In this document: positions 15,465 to 17,747 of the stretch, piece after piece
Layout: each line of letters starts with the position of its first letter
Position numbering within the stretch: the first letter of the stretch is position 1
Assembly: GCA_903881065.1 (NCBI GenBank)
Contig: CAIRRW010000498.1
Location: forward strand, 1 to 17,747
Length of the DNA: 17,747 bases
Direction of reading: 5' to 3'
From: an uncultured Bacteroidota bacterium
Lineage (GTDB): Bacteria; Bacteroidota; Bacteroidia; 2-12-FULL-35-15
Translations under genes and position numbers: made by a program
Notes under the pieces: model-generated
Databases searched by the model: none
What the model saw: only the letters and a program-made list of their open reading frames with translations
Told to the model about the DNA's origin: nothing

Positions 15465-16091
15465 ATGAGCCAATTAGAACGCAATCAATCTATACTTCAT
15501 AAATATATTCCGGAAAAGGCGGTGGAAACAATTGCCGAATGGATTTATATTTATGATTTTAAATTGAGAATCAAAAAAAGTCGTTCTACTAAATATGGCG
15601 ATTACCGCCCGCCAATGAAGGGAAGCAATCATCTCATCACTGTTAATTATGATATGAATAAATATGCTTTTCTGATTACCTTGGTACATGAGATAGCTCA
15701 TTTAACTAATTTCAATAAACATAAAAATGCCGTGAAACCCCATGGTGAAGAATGGAAACTTCATTTTAAATTGTTGATGAACCGGTTTCTGAATCCGGAT
15801 GTGTTCCCTGATGATGTGATTCTCGCTTTGCGAAAGTATATGAATAATCCTGCGGCTTCCAGTTGTTCGGATATTAATTTGTTACGTGTATTAAAAAAGT
15901 ACAATGTGCAGGAAGGATTGATTTTATTAGAAGATGTGCCCGAAGGGAAACATTTTACGTATAATGAAACACGCAGGTTTGTGCGTGGTGAACAGGTGAG
16001 GAAACTTATAAAGTGCAAGGAAGTAGGCAGCAACAGGATGTATTTATTTAATCCGGTAACGGAAGTGATGCCGCATAACGACACTGAATAA
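15465..16091 (+). CDS. SprT-like zinc metallopeptidase
   Basis: SprT/Spartan-type protein of 208 residues, cytoplasmic. Members of this family degrade proteins crosslinked to DNA. The zinc-binding motif HEIAH (75-79) supplies H75 and H79 with catalytic E76, and H93 in KPHGEEW is the third ligand at the family's usual spacing. The C-terminal part (about 150-200: FTYNETRRFVRGEQ, MYLFNPVTEV) corresponds to the region that is a Cys4 zinc ribbon in many SprT proteins, but here only one Cys (in IKCKEVG) is present, so the ribbon is reduced to a metal-free beta unit. The alkyltransferase-like gene follows after 14 bases, so the two are probably co-transcribed, which fits a role in DNA repair. Confidence 0.88.
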   Translation: MSQLERNQSILHKYIPEKAVETIAEWIYIYDFKLRIKKSRSTKYGDYRPPMKGSNHLITVNYDMNKYAFLITLVHEIAHLTNFNKHKNAVKPHGEEWKLHFKLLMNRFLNPDVFPDDVILALRKYMNNPAASSCSDINLLRVLKKYNVQEGLILLEDVPEGKHFTYNETRRFVRGEQVRKLIKCKEVGSNRMYLFNPVTEVMPHNDTE

Positions 16092-16105
16092 ATGATAGAG
16101 TAGCG

Positions 16106-16444
16106 ATGGAGAAACACGAGGATTTTTTTCAGAATGTATTCGATGTAGCCCGACTGATACCGAAAGGAAGGGTTACTAATTATGGTGCTATAGCCAAGTA
16201 CCTTGGTGCGGCACGTTCGTCTCGCATGGTGGGATGGGCAATGAATGCAGCACATTCGCAGAAAAAGAGAGTACCAGCTCACCGCGTTGTTAATAGAATA
16301 GGAATGCTTACTGGCAAACATCATTTTGCAACTCCTTATATGATGCAGGAATTATTGGAGAAAGAAGGAGTGAAAGTAGAGAAGGATAAAGTGGTAAACT
16401 TCAAGAAACATTTCTGGGACCCGATGATTGAACTTGCGCTTTAA
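16106..16444 (+). CDS. alkyltransferase-like (ATL) MGMT-family DNA-binding protein
   Basis: Protein of 112 residues equal to the DNA-binding domain of O6-alkylguanine-DNA alkyltransferase. Present are TNYGAIA (24-30, with the base-flipping Tyr Y26), the Arg-finger region SSRMVGWAMN (38-47, R40) and the active-site block PAHRVVNRIGMLTG (57-70). The acceptor Cys of P-C-H-R is alanine (A58), so it cannot dealkylate DNA. ATL proteins such as E. coli YbaZ have Trp at this place and recruit nucleotide excision repair to alkylated guanine. A shared function is inferred from the family. It follows the SprT-like gene by 14 bases. No N-terminal MGMT domain is present, as expected for ATL. Confidence 0.9.
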   Translation: MEKHEDFFQNVFDVARLIPKGRVTNYGAIAKYLGAARSSRMVGWAMNAAHSQKKRVPAHRVVNRIGMLTGKHHFATPYMMQELLEKEGVKVEKDKVVNFKKHFWDPMIELAL

Positions 16445-16471
16445 TAATAAGGCAGAATCAGTATTTATTTC

Positions 16472-16501
16472 TTGTCGATATTTATAATTATGTTATCTTT
16501 A
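16472..16501 (+). promoter_or_regulatory. putative promoter TTG-N19-TATCTTTA
   Basis: TTG at 16472-16474 and TATCTTTA at 16494-16501 are separated by exactly 19 bases, the spacing of Bacteroidota promoters. The -7 element misses the consensus TAnnTTTG at its last base only. Transcription would start near 16507. Confidence 0.4.
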
Positions 16502-16506
16502 CCAAC

Positions 16507-16672
16507 AGAAAATGAAAATTAATCACACAAAACCTCATATAGTTGCCAACCAGGAAGGGCTTAGAAAAGTTCTTCCAAATGCAACAAGTTAGAGCCACTT
16601 ATTTTATAAATAATATAAACGGATTTACGTCCGCTGTTACCTGTATAGGGCACAGCGGACGTTTTATTTTAT
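16507..16672 (+). ncRNA. candidate short transcript ending in a strong hairpin
   Basis: Between the putative promoter and a perfect hairpin with a T-rich tail lies about 165 bases. A 26-codon ORF starts at 16512 (MKINHTKPHIVANQEG...) and stops at 16592, only about 5 bases after the inferred start site. The unit could be a small RNA, a leader peptide with attenuator for the gene at 16764, or a leaderless microprotein mRNA. Nothing in the peptide is recognised. Confidence 0.3.
16627..16672 (+). terminator. perfect 11-bp hairpin terminator
   Basis: ACGTCCGCTGT (16627-16637) and ACAGCGGACGT (16652-16662) are exact inverted copies with a 14-base loop, followed by TTTATTTTATT. The GC-rich stem and T-rich tail are those of a strong intrinsic terminator. 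It lies between the repair genes and the last gene. Confidence 0.75.
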
Positions 16673-16763
16673 TACCTGTGGAGTTCAGAACCCACATTAA
16701 AAAACGGAACGGATGTTCGAACGTGTCAGCTATCGGGTGCCTAAAGATTAAAAATGTAATATC

Positions 16764-17459
16764 ATGAAAAAGAAAATTATTATTTTAGATGACACGGAAA
16801 AAAACAGGAAATTGATGAACAGAAGGAGGAAAGCGGGAAGCAGTAATCAGTACATCATTTTATCGATTATTCCTACTGCTATTCACATTATTACGGCGGT
16901 ACTGGATGTGCCAAACGGGTATTTGGCAAAGGGCGAAAAGGCAGGTGGAATAGTGAATGCTTGGACGGACAATAAATGGGTGCCTGTGGATGCCGTGTTG
17001 CAAAAAAAATATCTGGAGGATATTGCTAATTATACTGCTGCCACCAGCACAGCAGCTCGCAATAGTGCATGGAAAACAGTTCACGACGATTTAAAAGCGT
17101 TGATGCGTTTGATACAAACGGAGGCAGACAAAAAGCCTGCGGATGCAATTGAAATTATAGAATCCTTTAAATTGAGAGTGAAAAAGTTAGCTATTCATCA
17201 AATTCAGGTATTTGGTGCTGTAAATGGCACCGAACCAGGAACAATTGATTTGATTGCTCCGGGAGGCAAAGGTCAGCATTGCCACGATTGGTGGTTTTCG
17301 CCCGACGGGATTAATTATACCCGTATGCGTCCTACATTAAAATCGACTACTCAAATGGTGGGGTTAAAATCGTTGTCGTGGGCATGGTTTATGCACGAAT
17401 TAATTGTTGCTAAAGATGGAACAGGTTTAAGTGACCCAATTAAAATACAGGTAAAATAG
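16764..17459 (+). CDS. unrecognised protein with a fibronectin-III-like C-terminal domain
   Basis: A 231-residue protein I cannot name. The N-terminus is strongly basic (KKK, RRRK near 20-22) with no export signal. A region rich in Ala, Thr and Lys (about 85-150) looks helical (KKYLEDIANYTAATSTAARN, KTVHDDLKALMRLIQTEADK). The last 75 residues look like a beta-sandwich: WWFSPDGINYTRMRPTLKST, then GLKSLSWAWFMHELIVAKDG, and a closing IKIQVK. This order of W-x-x-S-x-D-G and V-x-x-L strands is that of the fibronectin-type-III tails of several uncharacterised Bacteroidota proteins, from memory. It is followed by a clear terminator and seems a single-gene unit. The base composition is like its neighbours. 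Confidence 0.8.
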   Translation: MKKKIIILDDTEKNRKLMNRRRKAGSSNQYIILSIIPTAIHIITAVLDVPNGYLAKGEKAGGIVNAWTDNKWVPVDAVLQKKYLEDIANYTAATSTAARNSAWKTVHDDLKALMRLIQTEADKKPADAIEIIESFKLRVKKLAIHQIQVFGAVNGTEPGTIDLIAPGGKGQHCHDWWFSPDGINYTRMRPTLKSTTQMVGLKSLSWAWFMHELIVAKDGTGLSDPIKIQVK

Positions 17460-17488
17460 TACGAAACAGTTGTTTCTATTGTGTATTG

Positions 17489-17520
17489 AACCCGACAAGT
17501 TGTATAATTTGTCGGGTTTT
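17489..17520 (+). terminator. Rho-independent terminator after the last gene
   Basis: AACCCGACAA (17489-17498) and TTGTCGGGTT (17509-17518) form a perfect 10-bp stem with a 10-base loop, followed by TTTTATTA. It lies 29 bases past the TAG at 17457-17459. Confidence 0.85.
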
Positions 17521-17526
17521 ATTATG

Positions 17527-17568
17527 ACTTATGTTGTATGGAAGCAAACTCATGTTGTATGGAAGCAA
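17527..17568. repeat. 21-bp tandem duplication
   Basis: ACTTATGTTGTATGGAAGCA plus A (17527-17547) is followed at once by a copy differing in one base (17548-17568), and a third copy begins with ACATATGT. The sequence includes a 15-codon frame (MLYGSKLMLYGSKHM) ending in TAG, too short to call a gene. Confidence 0.7.
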
Positions 17569-17570
17569 AC

Positions 17571-17747
17571 ATATGTAGCTGTTGCACAACCCTCAAAAAA
17601 TAAAAGAATAAGAAAAAACAGACTTCCATAGAAGCGTTTTAAGAGAAGATGATTTTGTGAGTGTGGGATTTTGTATTTGAAATCACACGCGTTATAAGCC
17701 CAATAAATGAGTTTGAGAGTGCTTGTTTCAATCCTATTTTCGGAACA
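17571..17747. other. right-end intergenic stretch, nothing supported
   Basis: On the minus strand a frame without start codon is open from the window edge to about 17550, roughly 65 codons. It has no recognisable family features. It could be the end of a gene that enters from the right, or chance. Confidence 0.2.

Noticed and set aside
15761..16324. 187-codon ORF on the minus strand
   Set aside because: It lies antisense to the SprT-like and ATL genes, both of which have intact catalytic or binding motifs in the plus frame.
16543..16767. 74-codon ORF on the plus strand
   Set aside because: It starts at TTG, runs straight through the perfect hairpin terminator and has a composition unlike a protein. 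It is a chance frame.
17723..17747. First copy of a CRISPR repeat (GTTTCAATCC) at the right edge
   Set aside because: GTTTCAATCC resembles the beginning of several CRISPR repeats, but there is only one occurrence and the window ends 16 bases later, so nothing can be concluded.

Overview
The window looks like a chromosomal segment of an AT-rich member of the Bacteroidota, probably Chitinophagales- or Sphingobacteriales-like; the lineage is inferred from style, not from a marker gene. The signs are start codons without Shine-Dalgarno sequences, several exact copies of the Bacteroidota -7 promoter element TAnnTTTG, a tiny lipoprotein, a secreted S9 peptidase, and separate feoA and feoB genes. 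No rRNA, tRNA, transposase, phage gene or CRISPR array was found.

Layout. (1) 1-1970: a possible gene remnant, then an orphan membrane sensor histidine kinase (CHASE3-PAS-HisKA-HATPase). (2) 1971-2744: a gene-free stretch of 774 bp holding a tandem repeat array (42-bp units made of 21-bp halves) closed by perfect 13-bp inverted ends, then a terminator. (3) 8696 down to 2745, minus strand: a molybdenum hydroxylase operon, in transcription order a MobA/MocA-like nucleotidyltransferase, an XdhC-family maturation factor, an SDR dehydrogenase, a fused [2Fe-2S]/molybdopterin subunit, and an FAD subunit with a 4-hydroxybenzoyl-CoA-reductase-type [4Fe-4S] loop. (4) 8922-11096, plus strand and divergent: a secreted DPP IV-like serine peptidase. 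(5) 12610 down to 11121, minus strand: an MlaE/MlaF-like lipid ABC permease and ATPase. (6) 12705-15372, plus strand: a 51-residue lipoprotein with its own promoter and terminator, then feoA-feoB for Fe(II) uptake. (7) 15465-16444: an SprT-like metallopeptidase and an alkyltransferase-like protein lacking the catalytic Cys, a plausible DNA-repair pair. (8) 16445-17747: a candidate short transcript with a perfect 11-bp hairpin, an unrecognised 231-residue protein with a fibronectin-III-like tail, a terminator, and a 21-bp duplication.

How the genes work together. The five Mo-operon genes form one functional set. The first two make and insert the cofactor. The last two form an electron chain Moco - 2 x [2Fe-2S] - FAD, with an extra [4Fe-4S] cluster on the FAD subunit. 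The SDR probably oxidises or reduces a pathway intermediate; the substrate cannot be read from sequence. Nothing here is a clearly new defence or mobile system. The most interesting items are the hybrid architecture of the Mo enzyme, the terminally inverted repeat array, the short hairpin transcript upstream of the last gene, and the overlooked small lipoprotein beside feoAB.
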